Shown piece by piece: positions 23,342-31,573 of a stretch of DNA of 64,000 bases. Positions within the stretch are counted from its first letter, which is position 1. Every line of letters begins with the position of its first letter. The position numbers were made by a program, and so were the translations under genes. Source of the DNA: Herbidospora solisilvae (GTDB lineage Bacteria > Actinomycetota > Actinomycetes > Streptosporangiales > Streptosporangiaceae); NCBI RefSeq assembly GCF_009901565.1, contig NZ_WXEW01000001.1, positions 186,001 to 250,000 of the forward strand. Reading direction: 5' to 3'. The notes under the pieces are model-generated. The model saw only the letters and a program-made list of their open reading frames with translations, did not search any database and was not told where the DNA came from.

Positions 23342-26137
23342 ATGCGGTTCCGCGCGTCAATGCGCAGAAAAACCCCCTACGTCGCGGCACTGGGCGCCGC
23401 GGCCCTGGTGGCGGCCGGCCTCACCCTGACGCCGACCGCCTCGGCGCAGTCGGCGGCGGCCGACTGCTCCAGCGACCCCACCGCCCACATCGCGTCGGTC
23501 CCGAGCCCTCAGCAGTTCTTCGGGTTCCCGCTCGGCACGGGCCAGACCCGGATCCTGACCACTCAGGAGCTCATCGACTACACCCACGCCGTGGGCGCCG
23601 CCTCCGACCGCGTGCGCCTGGGCGTCATGACGAACAGCGTGCTGGGCACCGAGATGCCCTACGCGATCGTCTCGAACGCGGCCAACGTCACCGACGCGCG
23701 GCTGAAGAAGATCGCGGACGACATCGTGTCGCTGCGGGACCCGCGCACCCTGACCGACGCCAAGGCCGCCAAGATCGCGCAGGACGCCCCCGCGATCGTC
23801 TACGTCGCCGGCAACGTGCACGGCGGCGAGAAGAGCGGCGCCGACGCCTCGCTGCAGACCCTCTACGAGCTCGCCTCGGGCCTGTCGTGCGACGTCAAGA
23901 CGCGCAACGACAACCTGATCACGATCATCGTGCCGACCCAGAACCCGGACGGCCGCGACGCCAGCCGCCGGCAGAACGAGTACGGCTTCGACCTCAACCG
24001 TGACTGGTTCGCGCGCACCCAGAAGGAGACCGACGCCAAGCTGGAGCTGCTGCGGAGGTATCCGCCGCAGGTCTTCATCGACGCCCACGAGATGGGCGGG
24101 CGGCAGTACTTCTTCCCGCCGAACGCCGACCCGATCCACCACGAGATCGCCGACCAGCCGGTCGACTGGATCAACCGCATCGGCGAGGCCAACAAGGCCG
24201 GCTTCGGCTTCAACGGCGCCTGCGGCGGCTCGGTGACCGTCGAGTGCTACTTCAACTACGCCACGTACGACATGTTCTACATGGGCTACGGCGACACCGT
24301 CCCGGCCACCGGGTTCGGCGCCGCGGGCATGACGTTCGAGAAGGGCTCCTCCTCGGCCGTCCCCGACCGGGTGCAGCAGCAGTTCAACACCCAGTGGGCC
24401 ACCACGGGCTGGGCCGCCGCCAACAAGCACGAGATCCTCGGCAGCTACTGGAACATCTGGAAGACCGCGCTGGCCGAAGGCGAGCAGGGCGTCCTGGAGC
24501 CGAACGAGGTCGTGCAGCCGACCAACACCGTCCAGTTCCCGGTCCCGGACGTCAAGATCCGCTCGTACTTCCTGCTGAACGACCGTCAGCTCGGCGACGT
24601 GCGCAAGCTGGTCGAGCGCCTGCGTCAGATGGACGTCGAGGTCTACCGCCTCACCAAGCCGCTCACGGTGCCCAACGCCAAGATCTTCGGCGGCCGGTCC
24701 GAGACGGACAAGGTGATCCCGGAGGGCTCGTACTACATCCCGATGGCCCAGCCGCAGAAGCACTGGATCCAGGCGACGCTCGGCGAGGACCCGTACGTGC
24801 CGTTCCCGTACTTCTACGACGTCTCCTCCTGGAGCAACCCGCTCCTGGCGGGCGTCGACACGGTCTACAGCGGTGACGTCGTGTCGCCGCAGGCCCAGCT
24901 GGTCCGCAAGATGGAGGGCGGCGTCGCCCAGGGCGCGTCGAAGAAGGGCTCCTTCTCCTACCCGCTCGACTCCGCCGCCGCCTCGGAGCTGACCTTCAAG
25001 CTCCTCGGCCAGGGCGTGGCGCTGAAGCGCGACCTGTCGACCGGTGTCGTCAGCTTCTCGCCCGGCGAGGTCGACCGCGCCGAGCTCGACGAGCTCGCCA
25101 CCTCCCTCGGCGTGACCGTCGCCGGCAGCGGTGAGGCTCCCTCGGGCACCCTCCTGAAGACCCCCGACGTCGGCCTCTACAACGGCACGGGCGTCTCCAC
25201 CACCTCCGGCTCCTACGGCGAGGCCCGCTTCGTCCTGGGCGCCAAGTGGGGCCTGACCCTCAAGCCGGTCACCACCGCCGACATCAACAACAACACCGCC
25301 GCCTTCACCGAGCGCGGCGTCCTGCTGATGCCCGACGGCAGCAACGCCACCGGCGGCCTGACCGCCCAGGGCCAGGCCAACCTCAAGGCGTGGGTCTCGA
25401 ACGGCGGCACCTACATCGGCCTGCGCAACCAGGGCACCCGCGTCGCCCGCGCGGCCGGTCTGACCAGCACCACCGAGAAGACCAAGCCGACCGGCTACCA
25501 GGTCATCGGCTCGCACTTCCGCGTCGACACCGCGACGTCGGACCCGGTCGCCCTGGGCCGCCCGGCCGAGGACTTCCAGTTCAACAACGGCGACCCGATC
25601 CTCAACCCGTCGACCACCGGCGCCAACGTGCTGACCTACCCGAGCGACGGCACCTGGTGGGCCAACGGCACCACCAACGGCGCCGACGCCCTCAAGGGCT
25701 CGGTCGCACTGACCAACGAGCCGACCGGGGCCGGGCACGCGGTGCTGTTCGCCTACAACCCGCTGTTCCGGGCGTACAACGAGAACGGCATCCACCTGGT
25801 CGCCAACGCCCTGCTGATGCCGAAGGGCGCCGCCGCCCCCGCCGCGCAGAAGAGGGCGCTCGCCCGGACCGCCGCCCCCGCCGTCTCGGAGGAGACCCCG
25901 CTGATCGGCGGCGAGTGGCGTCCGTTCCAGATCCAGGTGGCCGACGCCGACCTCGCCCGCACCCAGGCCGTGGTCGCGAAGTACACCGACACCGCGACGG
26001 TCGCCAGCGCGGCCGGGTCGTCCTACCTGACGATCCCGAACCCGGAGGGGCTCGACATCCACGAGCACCCCTTCCTGCGTGACCTGGTCAACGAGCTGAA
26101 CGTGGCGGGCATCCCGCTCCGCTCGGTCGTCGGCTGA
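23342..26137 (+). CDS. Secreted M14 zinc carboxypeptidase, large multidomain form
   Basis: 931 residues with a Tat/Sec-like signal peptide (basic start, 'YVAALGAAALVAAGLTLTPTASA', cleavage near residue 36). The M14 domain follows. The zinc ligands are H and E in 'YVAGNVHGGEKSGADASLQTLYEL' (near 160) and H in 'FIDAHEMGGRQYFF' (near 250). The substrate-binding 'NPDGRDASRRQNEYGFDLNRDW' is near 205, and the catalytic Glu is in 'GMTFEKGSSS' near 335. The remaining ~550 residues form a beta-rich and class-I-amidotransferase-like C-terminal region of unknown role. CTGGAGG precedes the ATG. It stands alone, ended by a strong terminator, and is followed by a small putative inhibitor. Confidence 0.92.
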   Translation: MRFRASMRRKTPYVAALGAAALVAAGLTLTPTASAQSAAADCSSDPTAHIASVPSPQQFFGFPLGTGQTRILTTQELIDYTHAVGAASDRVRLGVMTNSVLGTEMPYAIVSNAANVTDARLKKIADDIVSLRDPRTLTDAKAAKIAQDAPAIVYVAGNVHGGEKSGADASLQTLYELASGLSCDVKTRNDNLITIIVPTQNPDGRDASRRQNEYGFDLNRDWFARTQKETDAKLELLRRYPPQVFIDAHEMGGRQYFFPPNADPIHHEIADQPVDWINRIGEANKAGFGFNGACGGSVTVECYFNYATYDMFYMGYGDTVPATGFGAAGMTFEKGSSSAVPDRVQQQFNTQWATTGWAAANKHEILGSYWNIWKTALAEGEQGVLEPNEVVQPTNTVQFPVPDVKIRSYFLLNDRQLGDVRKLVERLRQMDVEVYRLTKPLTVPNAKIFGGRSETDKVIPEGSYYIPMAQPQKHWIQATLGEDPYVPFPYFYDVSSWSNPLLAGVDTVYSGDVVSPQAQLVRKMEGGVAQGASKKGSFSYPLDSAAASELTFKLLGQGVALKRDLSTGVVSFSPGEVDRAELDELATSLGVTVAGSGEAPSGTLLKTPDVGLYNGTGVSTTSGSYGEARFVLGAKWGLTLKPVTTADINNNTAAFTERGVLLMPDGSNATGGLTAQGQANLKAWVSNGGTYIGLRNQGTRVARAAGLTSTTEKTKPTGYQVIGSHFRVDTATSDPVALGRPAEDFQFNNGDPILNPSTTGANVLTYPSDGTWWANGTTNGADALKGSVALTNEPTGAGHAVLFAYNPLFRAYNENGIHLVANALLMPKGAAAPAAQKRALARTAAPAVSEETPLIGGEWRPFQIQVADADLARTQAVVAKYTDTATVASAAGSSYLTIPNPEGLDIHEHPFLRDLVNELNVAGIPLRSVVG

Positions 26138-26149
26138 CCCATGGGAGAC

Positions 26150-26189
26150 GGCCCGGCCGGGTGCCACCCCGGCCGGGCCTTTCCCTTTT
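26150..26189 (+). terminator. Strong rho-independent terminator after the M14 gene
   Basis: The stem GGCCCGGCCGGG (26150-26161) pairs perfectly with CCCGGCCGGGCC (26168-26179) over a 6-base loop and is followed by TTTCCCTTTT. Confidence 0.85.
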
Positions 26190-26242
26190 CCTGTACGTCG
26201 CCTACGGGAGTCACATGATCACGCGGGGTTATCGTCGACACC

Positions 26243-26581
26243 ATGATTCGTTTCGCCACCCTCGCCGGACTGATCGCCTTCGCCTCCCTGACCGCGGCCG
26301 CTCCCGCCGCCCACGCGAAGCCCGGTGACATCTGCATGTTCAGCGGCCGCGACTACAAGGGCTCGTCGTGGTGCTGGAACCCGGACAACGGCTACGTGGA
26401 CATGCCCCCGGCCCTGCACGACAACGTGGGCTCCTTCCGGGCGACCTCCAACGGGTGCTTCATCAACTGGATCGAGGTGCCGTCGAAGAAGGAGACCCGG
26501 ACCGTGCGCGGCGGCGACTTCCGCAGGGTCTACGACGACGACTTCGGCGCGAAGATCGACGCCGTCGCCCCCAAGTGCTGA
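26243..26581 (+). CDS. Small secreted peptidase inhibitor I36-like protein
   Basis: A 112-residue protein with a clear signal peptide (MIRFATLAGLIAFASLTAAA, cleavage after AHA near 26). The mature part, 'ICMFSGRDYKGSSWCW' and 'MPPALHDNVGSFRATSNGCFINW', matches the beta/gamma-crystallin-like fold of Streptomyces metalloproteinase inhibitors (family I36). Four cysteines could form two disulfides. It lies next to the secreted M14 metallocarboxypeptidase but behind its terminator. Inhibition of that or another protease is an inference. Confidence 0.75.
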   Translation: MIRFATLAGLIAFASLTAAAPAAHAKPGDICMFSGRDYKGSSWCWNPDNGYVDMPPALHDNVGSFRATSNGCFINWIEVPSKKETRTVRGGDFRRVYDDDFGAKIDAVAPKC

Positions 26582-26584
26582 CGC

Positions 26585-26800
26585 TCAGGCCAGCAGCCGG
26601 TCGGTCAGCTCACACAGCCGCGCCCGATACTCCGGCCGGTACGCCTCCTCAGCCGCCCTGGCCTCCTTCTCACCCTCGAAGTAACGGCCGCTGACCCCGG
26701 CCAGGCCGGGCCCGTCCACCAGGCGGCGGGGGTCGCCGAAGTCGATCGGCTGCCGGCCGAGCGACGCCTGGAGCACGGTCGCGCCGGGCCTTCGCCTGGT
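26585..26800 (-). pseudogene. C-terminal fragment of an SDR-family oxidoreductase
   Basis: About 70 residues read like an SDR tail: 'GLAGVSGRYFEGEKEARA', then 'EEAYRPEYRARLCELTDRLL' and a stop. The end is like that of the intact SDR at 40461 ('GLRARLWRETERLL'). No Rossmann motif or active site is upstream; instead the frame meets the stop of the DJ-1 gene. It is probably a deletion remnant. Confidence 0.6.
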
Positions 26801-27495
26801 CAGCTCAGCGCCTTCAGGAACTCGGCGGCGAGCGGGGCGGAGGAGGCGGGGTTCTGCCCGGTGTGGAGGTTGCGGTCGACCACCACGTGCGGCGCGTACG
26901 GCTCGCCCGGGACGAACTTCGCGCCCAGGGCGACCAGCCGGTCCTCCAGCAGCCACTTGGCCCGGGGGGCGAGCCCCGTCAGGGCCTCCTCCGCCTTGGT
27001 GAAGCCGGTGAGCCGGTAGCCGGCGAACGGCGAGCCGCCGTCGGGGGACTCGGTGGCCAGGACGGCGGCCAGGCCGTGGCAGACCAGGCCCACCGGCCTG
27101 CCCGAGGTGAGGACCGTGCCGAGCACGCGGGCCGAGTCCCGATCGGTCGCCAGGTCCTCCATCGGGCCGTGCCCGCCGGCGTAGAAGACCGCGTCGTACT
27201 CCTCCGGGTCCACGCTGCTCAGATCGGCCGGGTTCCGGAGCGCGGTCACGCCGGCGAGGGCGGCGGCCATCGCCCGTGCGCCCTCCGGCCCGCCGTTGAG
27301 ATCCGGGGTGAGGCTCACCTGGTCGACCGTCGGCACGACGCCGCCGGGGGTGGCCAGGACCACCTCATGGCCGGCCTCGGTGAACGCCCGGTAGGGGGCC
27401 ACCAGCTCCTCGGCCCAGAAACCCGTCGGGTGTTCGGCCCCGTCGGCCAGCGTCCAGTGGCGGGCGCCGGTCAGCACGAACAGAATCTTCGCCAT
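26800..27495 (-). CDS. DJ-1/PfpI family protein (type 1 glutamine amidotransferase-like)
   Basis: A 231-residue protein. The N-terminus 'MAKILFVLTGARHWTLADGAEHPTGFWAEELVAPY' (the ligand Glu near 31) and the nucleophile elbow 'GLVCHGLAAVL' with Cys near 135 are standard for the Hsp31/PfpI-like branch. 'YDAVFYAGGHGPMEDLA' is the conserved glycine loop. It may be a glyoxalase III or chaperone-like enzyme. ATG 27495 is preceded by GGAAAGG. It is divergent from a LysR regulator 90 bp away. Confidence 0.9.
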   Translation of the reverse strand: MAKILFVLTGARHWTLADGAEHPTGFWAEELVAPYRAFTEAGHEVVLATPGGVVPTVDQVSLTPDLNGGPEGARAMAAALAGVTALRNPADLSSVDPEEYDAVFYAGGHGPMEDLATDRDSARVLGTVLTSGRPVGLVCHGLAAVLATESPDGGSPFAGYRLTGFTKAEEALTGLAPRAKWLLEDRLVALGAKFVPGEPYAPHVVVDRNLHTGQNPASSAPLAAEFLKALS

Positions 27496-27556
27496 CACTT
27501 TGGCCTTTCCGCGACCCCTCACGGGGCCGCCTGTCAGCGGAAACGTCCCGATCGTA

Positions 27557-27568
27557 GGATGCACATCC
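27557..27568. promoter_or_regulatory. Short dyad GGATG-CA-CATCC in the DJ-1/LysR intergenic region
   Basis: A 5-bp-arm dyad lies between divergent genes where a LysR site is expected. It is short and does not follow T-N11-A well. Confidence 0.25.
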
Positions 27569-27585
27569 ATAAGGGAACCAATAGC

Positions 27586-28521
27586 ATGGCCTTTGTGAGC
27601 CATAGGCAGACCGATGTCTCAGACGGTGCGCCCCTCGATTTGATGCAGTTGCGGACGTTCCTGGCCGTCTACCGCGCCGGTTCGTTCACGGCGGCGGGCG
27701 CGCTGCTCGGCCTCTCCCAGCCGACGGTGACGAGTCAGATCCGGGCCCTGGAGGCGCGGCTCGACCACCAGTTGTTCGAGCGCCTGCCCCGGGGCGTGGC
27801 CGCCACGTCCGTCGCCGACGAACTGGCCGCCCGGATCGCCGCCCCGCTCGACGAACTGGCCACCGTCGCCGAACGGGGCCGCACCCACGACGAGCCCTCC
27901 GAGCCGGTGCACCTCGGCGGCCCGGCCGAGATCCTGAGCGTGCGGGCGCTGCCCGTGCTCGCCCCGCTGGTCGAGGAGGGGCTGCGGTTGCGGGTCACCA
28001 CCGGCCTGGCCGACGACCTGCTCGACGGGCTGCGCGCCGGGCGCTTCGACCTGGTGTTGTCCGCGATCCGGCCACGCGGGCGCTCCGTCGTCGCCGTCCC
28101 TTTGATGGACGAGGAGTTCGTGCTCGTCGCCGCCCCCGCCTGGGCCGCCCAGCTCACCGGCCTGACCTGCGACGACCCCCGGCCTCTCAACGACGTCCCG
28201 CTCGTCGCCTACGCCGAGGACCTGCCCATCCTGCGCCGCTACTGGCGGCACGTCTTCCGCACCCGCCTGGCCGGGCCGCCCGCCGTGGTCGTCCCCGACC
28301 TGCGGGGCGTGCTCGCCGCCGTGACGGCGGGCGCGGGCGTCAGCGTGCTCCCCCGTTACCTCTGCGAACACGAACGGGGCAGCGGCGCGCTCGTGCCGCT
28401 GCTCGACCCCGACGACCCGCCGATCAACACCGGTTTCCTCGCCCACCGCGCCGGCGCCCCCGCGCGCCGCCACGTCACCCTCGTCCGTGACCGGCTCCTC
28501 CACGCGGCCCGGGACTGGTGA
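27586..28521 (+). CDS. LysR-family transcriptional regulator
   Basis: A 311-residue regulator. The HTH is 'MQLRTFLAVYRAGSFTAAGALLGLSQPTVTSQIRALEARLDHQLFERLPRG' (near residues 20-70). The effector domain is RbcR/CysB-like with 'GRFDLVLSAIRPRGRSVVAVPLMDEEFVLVAAP' and 'AAVTAGAGVSVLPRYLCE'. ATG 27586 has AAGGGAA upstream; a start at the internal Met near residue 20 is possible because LysR proteins often start there. It probably controls the divergent DJ-1/PfpI gene. Confidence 0.9.
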   Translation: MAFVSHRQTDVSDGAPLDLMQLRTFLAVYRAGSFTAAGALLGLSQPTVTSQIRALEARLDHQLFERLPRGVAATSVADELAARIAAPLDELATVAERGRTHDEPSEPVHLGGPAEILSVRALPVLAPLVEEGLRLRVTTGLADDLLDGLRAGRFDLVLSAIRPRGRSVVAVPLMDEEFVLVAAPAWAAQLTGLTCDDPRPLNDVPLVAYAEDLPILRRYWRHVFRTRLAGPPAVVVPDLRGVLAAVTAGAGVSVLPRYLCEHERGSGALVPLLDPDDPPINTGFLAHRAGAPARRHVTLVRDRLLHAARDW

Positions 28522-28525
28522 CCCC

Positions 28526-29605
28526 TTAGCAGGAGCAGTCGCAGCAGCTACAGCAGTCGCAGCAGCCCGAGCACCCGTTGCAGCAGTTGGAGCACGCGTC
28601 GCACCCGCTGCAGTCGCAGCGCTCGGTGCATGACTTGTACCGCTCCTCGTCCCACGGCGGGCGGTAGAGCCCGCACGTGCAGCAGGCGGCCGACGTGCAC
28701 AACAACGAGACCAGGCCACCGGGGTCCGGCTTGAGGCGGCGGTCCTTCTTGGGGGCCTCCGCCTCGGCGAAGGTGCGTTCGACGGCGCGGCCCGTCTCCC
28801 TGACGAGCAGCGCTCTGACCAGGCCGCGGCGTTCGAGGTCGAGGTCGGCCAGCGCCAGCCTCAGCCCGCCGACCGCGTCGTCGCAGTGCCGACGGGCGGT
28901 GGCGAGGTCGGCGCCGGAGGCGACGAGCGGGTTGTAGGCGCCCTGCGCGCGGTCCTGTTCGAGGTCCTCGACGGCGTCGAGCAGGTGGGCCAGCCGCCCG
29001 AAGTAGCGTCCGGCCTCCTCCAGCGTCTCCCTGTTGCCGGGCTTGCCGGCCAGGACGGCCGTGTGGCCGAAGGCCGCCGCGACGGCGTCCTCGGTCGGGG
29101 CGGTGAGCTGGAGCAGGGTTCTGTCCGGGAGACGTTCCACCCTCGTCTGTTCCTGTACGGCCGCCAGCAGCGGCCCCGGGTCGAACGCCAGCGCCCCGGC
29201 CGTGGCCGCGCCCGCGCGCGACCACCGCTCGGCGAGTCTCGTCCCGCCCGCGGCCACGAGGCGGCGGGCGAACGGGCCGTCGCCGTCCTCGACGTGGTCC
29301 TGGAGCTTGCCCGAGGCGAGGATCAGGGACACGGCGGCGGCCAGGCGGACGCCCTCCGCCTCGCTGATGTCGGCGCCCTTGAACCCGCGCAGGGCGCACG
29401 GGGCGGCGCGGCGGTGCCTGGTCTCCTTCGACTGGGCCTCGGTCAGCACCGAGACGAGCAGCCCGTCGTAGTTGGTGACGAGGCGGGCGGCGTGGCCGTG
29501 CTCGTCGCGGAGGGCCACGCAGAGGCCGCACAGGTGGGCCATCCACTCCGCGAACAGGCCGCCGCAGAGGTTGTGCTTGCAGGGGCGAACAATCCCGAAC
29601 ACCAT
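28526..29605 (-). CDS. DUF5685 family protein with Cys-rich C-terminal tail
   Basis: A 359-residue actinomycete family of unknown function. The N-terminus 'MVFGIVRPCKHNLCGG' has a C-x4-C pair and 'HLCGLCVALRDEHG' adds two cysteines. The middle is helical, with 'DAVEDLEQDRAQGAYNPL' recalling the Asp-rich helices of polyprenyl-synthase folds. The last 34 residues, after 'WDEERYKS', contain 16 cysteines in C-D-C, C-S-G-C and CC patterns. Four more cysteines are in 'CTSAACCTC' about 20 residues earlier. The tail looks built to bind metal. It converges on the LysR gene with a 4-bp gap. An imperfect dyad around TGATCC/GGATCA (29605-29630) overlaps the start codon. Confidence 0.8.
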   Translation of the reverse strand: MVFGIVRPCKHNLCGGLFAEWMAHLCGLCVALRDEHGHAARLVTNYDGLLVSVLTEAQSKETRHRRAAPCALRGFKGADISEAEGVRLAAAVSLILASGKLQDHVEDGDGPFARRLVAAGGTRLAERWSRAGAATAGALAFDPGPLLAAVQEQTRVERLPDRTLLQLTAPTEDAVAAAFGHTAVLAGKPGNRETLEEAGRYFGRLAHLLDAVEDLEQDRAQGAYNPLVASGADLATARRHCDDAVGGLRLALADLDLERRGLVRALLVRETGRAVERTFAEAEAPKKDRRLKPDPGGLVSLLCTSAACCTCGLYRPPWDEERYKSCTERCDCSGCDACSNCCNGCSGCCDCCSCCDCSC

Positions 29606-29744
29606 GATCCTTCCCGAAATTCCGGGATCAGCATGCCAGCGCCGACTTGCACCCCGCTTGGAGATCGCCGGTCCGGAGGACGCGCGGGTCGTCCGAGATC
29701 AGGTCCGCCTTGTGATTCGCATGATTCGGGCCGGTACCCCGTTA

Positions 29745-29770
29745 TGTCTATCGGTTTGGTAGGATATAGT
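29745..29770 (+). promoter_or_regulatory. Promoter -10 TATAGT and imperfect CTATC/GATAtAG dyad
   Basis: TATAGT (29765-29770) ends 7 bp before the GTG at 29778, so the transcript is probably leaderless. The bases 29748-29769 read CTATC, GGTTTGGTAG, GATATAG, an imperfect inverted repeat over the -10. Its look recalls Rrf2-type sulfur-regulation sites, but I cannot confirm this by eye. Confidence 0.4.
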
Positions 29771-29777
29771 CCGGTTC

Positions 29778-30563
29778 GTGACGATCACTACCGCACCCGC
29801 AGGGGTTTCGCTGCGCGGCGTCGGCCGGGCCTTCGGCGACCATGTCGTACTGCGCGACATCGATCTGGACATCGCCCCCGGCGAAGTGGTCGCCCTGCTC
29901 GGCGCCTCGGGGTGCGGCAAGTCCACGCTGCTGCGGATGGTCGGTGGGCTCGACCTCGCCACGTCGGGGACGGTGCGGGTCGACGGGCATGACGTCACCG
30001 GGATCGACCCCCGTTGCGCCGTCGTGTTCCAGGAACCCCGGCTCCTCCCCTGGCGCACCCTGGCGGGCAACGTCGCCCTCGGCCTGCCGCGCGACCTGCC
30101 GCGCAACCGGCGCGACGCCGAGAGCCGCCAGTGGCTCGCCGAGGTCGAGCTGCGCGGGTTCGCCGACCACCGGCCCCGGCAGGTGTCGGGCGGCATGGCG
30201 CAGCGCACGGCGCTGGCCCGCGCGCTGGCGCGGCGGCCCGGCGTGCTGCTGCTCGACGAGCCCTTCGCCGCGCTCGACGCGCTGACGCGGCTGCGCATGC
30301 AGGACCTCGTCGAGGACGTGCAGCGGCGGTCGGGCACCACCGTCATCCTCGTCACCCACGACGTCGACGAGGCGTTGAAGCTGGCCGACCGGGTCGTGCT
30401 CCTGGGCGGCGCTCCCACCGGAGTGAGCGTCGTCCTGGACGTGCCGGGTGATCGGCCCCGGGACCATCATCAGCCGGAACTGGCCGAGCTGAGGTCCGAA
30501 CTGCTGGCAGGCCTCGGCGTGCCGCGACGTACCCCCCTGGAAAGAGAGACCCACGCACGATGA
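29778..30563 (+). CDS. ssuB: Sulfonate/taurine-type ABC transporter ATP-binding protein
   Basis: A 261-residue ATPase. Walker A is GASGCGKST near residue 41, the Q loop 'VVFQEPRLLPWRTLAGNV', the signature 'VSGGMAQRTALARAL', Walker B '[20 protein letters not shown]' and the H loop 'VILVTHDVDEALKLADR'. The SsuB/TauB/NrtD branch is marked by QEPRLLPW and FAALDALTR. The GTG start is leaderless-like. Its stop overlaps the next ATG (ATGA). With the lipoprotein and permease it forms a complete importer of sulfonate or a related anion; the substrate is inferred. Confidence 0.87.
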   Translation: MTITTAPAGVSLRGVGRAFGDHVVLRDIDLDIAPGEVVALLGASGCGKSTLLRMVGGLDLATSGTVRVDGHDVTGIDPRCAVVFQEPRLLPWRTLAGNVALGLPRDLPRNRRDAESRQWLAEVELRGFADHRPRQVSGGMAQRTALARALARRPGVLLLDEPFAALDALTRLRMQDLVEDVQRRSGTTVILVTHDVDEALKLADRVVLLGGAPTGVSVVLDVPGDRPRDHHQPELAELRSELLAGLGVPRRTPLERETHAR

Positions 30564-31573
30564 GCAGACTCCGGATCACGCTGACCCTCGCCCTGGCCGC
30601 GACGCTCGCCACCGCCTGCGTCAGCGGCGAGGACGCGACGGGGCAGCCCGCCACGGAGAACGCGGGCGGGCAGCAGACCGAACTGCGGCTCGACTACGCC
30701 TACTACAACCCCTCCAGCCTGGTCATCCGCGACCAGAAATGGCTGGAGACCGAGCTGGCCGCCAAGAACGTCAAGGTCACCTGGACGTTGTCGGCCGGCT
30801 CCAACAAGGCCAACGAGAACCTGCGCGGCAACGTGATCGACCTCGGTTCCACGGCGGGCGCCGCCGCGTTCCAGGCCCGCTCGAACGGGACGCCCATCAA
30901 GGCCGTCGGCATCTTCAGCCAGCCCGAGTGGGCGGCCGTCGTGGTGGCGAAGGACTCCCCCATCACCGACGTGGCGGGGCTGAAGGGCAAGCGGGTGGCC
31001 GCCACCAAGGGCACCGACCCCTACTTCTTCCTGCTCCAGTCGCTGCACGAGGCCGGCCTGGCGGCGACCGACGTCGAGGTGGTCAACCTCCAGCACGCCG
31101 ACGGCAAGACCGCGCTGGAGCGCGGCGACGTCGACGCGTGGGCGGGGCTCGACCCGCTGATGGCGCAGAGCCAGATCGACGGGGGGTCCAAGCTCATCTA
31201 CCGCAACGCGGGCTTCAACTCCTACGGGTTCCTCAATGCCCGCGAGGCGTTCATCACCGAGCACCCCGACCTCGTCCAGGCGACGATCAACGCCTACGAG
31301 AAGGCCCGCGACTGGATCCAGAAGAACCCCGACGCGGCCGTCGCGCTGCTGTCGAAGGAGTCGAAGGTGTCGCCCGAGGTCGCCAAGCTGGTGCTGACCG
31401 AGCGCACCAACCTGGCCGTCAGCCCGGTGCCGGGCGCCGACCAGCGCGCGGTGCTGGAGCGCATCCTGCCGACCCTCGTCGAGGAGAAGCAGGTCAAGAC
31501 CGAGCAGGACGCGACGACCGCCCTCGACAGCCTCTTCGAGCCGAAGTTCGCCGAACAGGCGGCCAAGCAGTGA
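30560..31573 (+). CDS. ssuA: Aliphatic sulfonate-type substrate-binding lipoprotein
   Basis: A 337-residue lipoprotein with lipobox LATAC (Cys near 20). The NMT1/SsuA fold follows: 'RLDYAYYNPSSLVIRDQKWLE', 'NVIDLGSTAGAAAFQAR', 'DVAGLKGKRVAATKGTDPYFFLLQSL' and 'DVDAWAGLDPLMAQ'. These are hallmarks of sulfonate/nitrate-type receptors. It is coupled at both ends by 4-bp overlaps. Confidence 0.88.
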   Translation: MSRLRITLTLALAATLATACVSGEDATGQPATENAGGQQTELRLDYAYYNPSSLVIRDQKWLETELAAKNVKVTWTLSAGSNKANENLRGNVIDLGSTAGAAAFQARSNGTPIKAVGIFSQPEWAAVVVAKDSPITDVAGLKGKRVAATKGTDPYFFLLQSLHEAGLAATDVEVVNLQHADGKTALERGDVDAWAGLDPLMAQSQIDGGSKLIYRNAGFNSYGFLNAREAFITEHPDLVQATINAYEKARDWIQKNPDAAVALLSKESKVSPEVAKLVLTERTNLAVSPVPGADQRAVLERILPTLVEEKQVKTEQDATTALDSLFEPKFAEQAAKQ

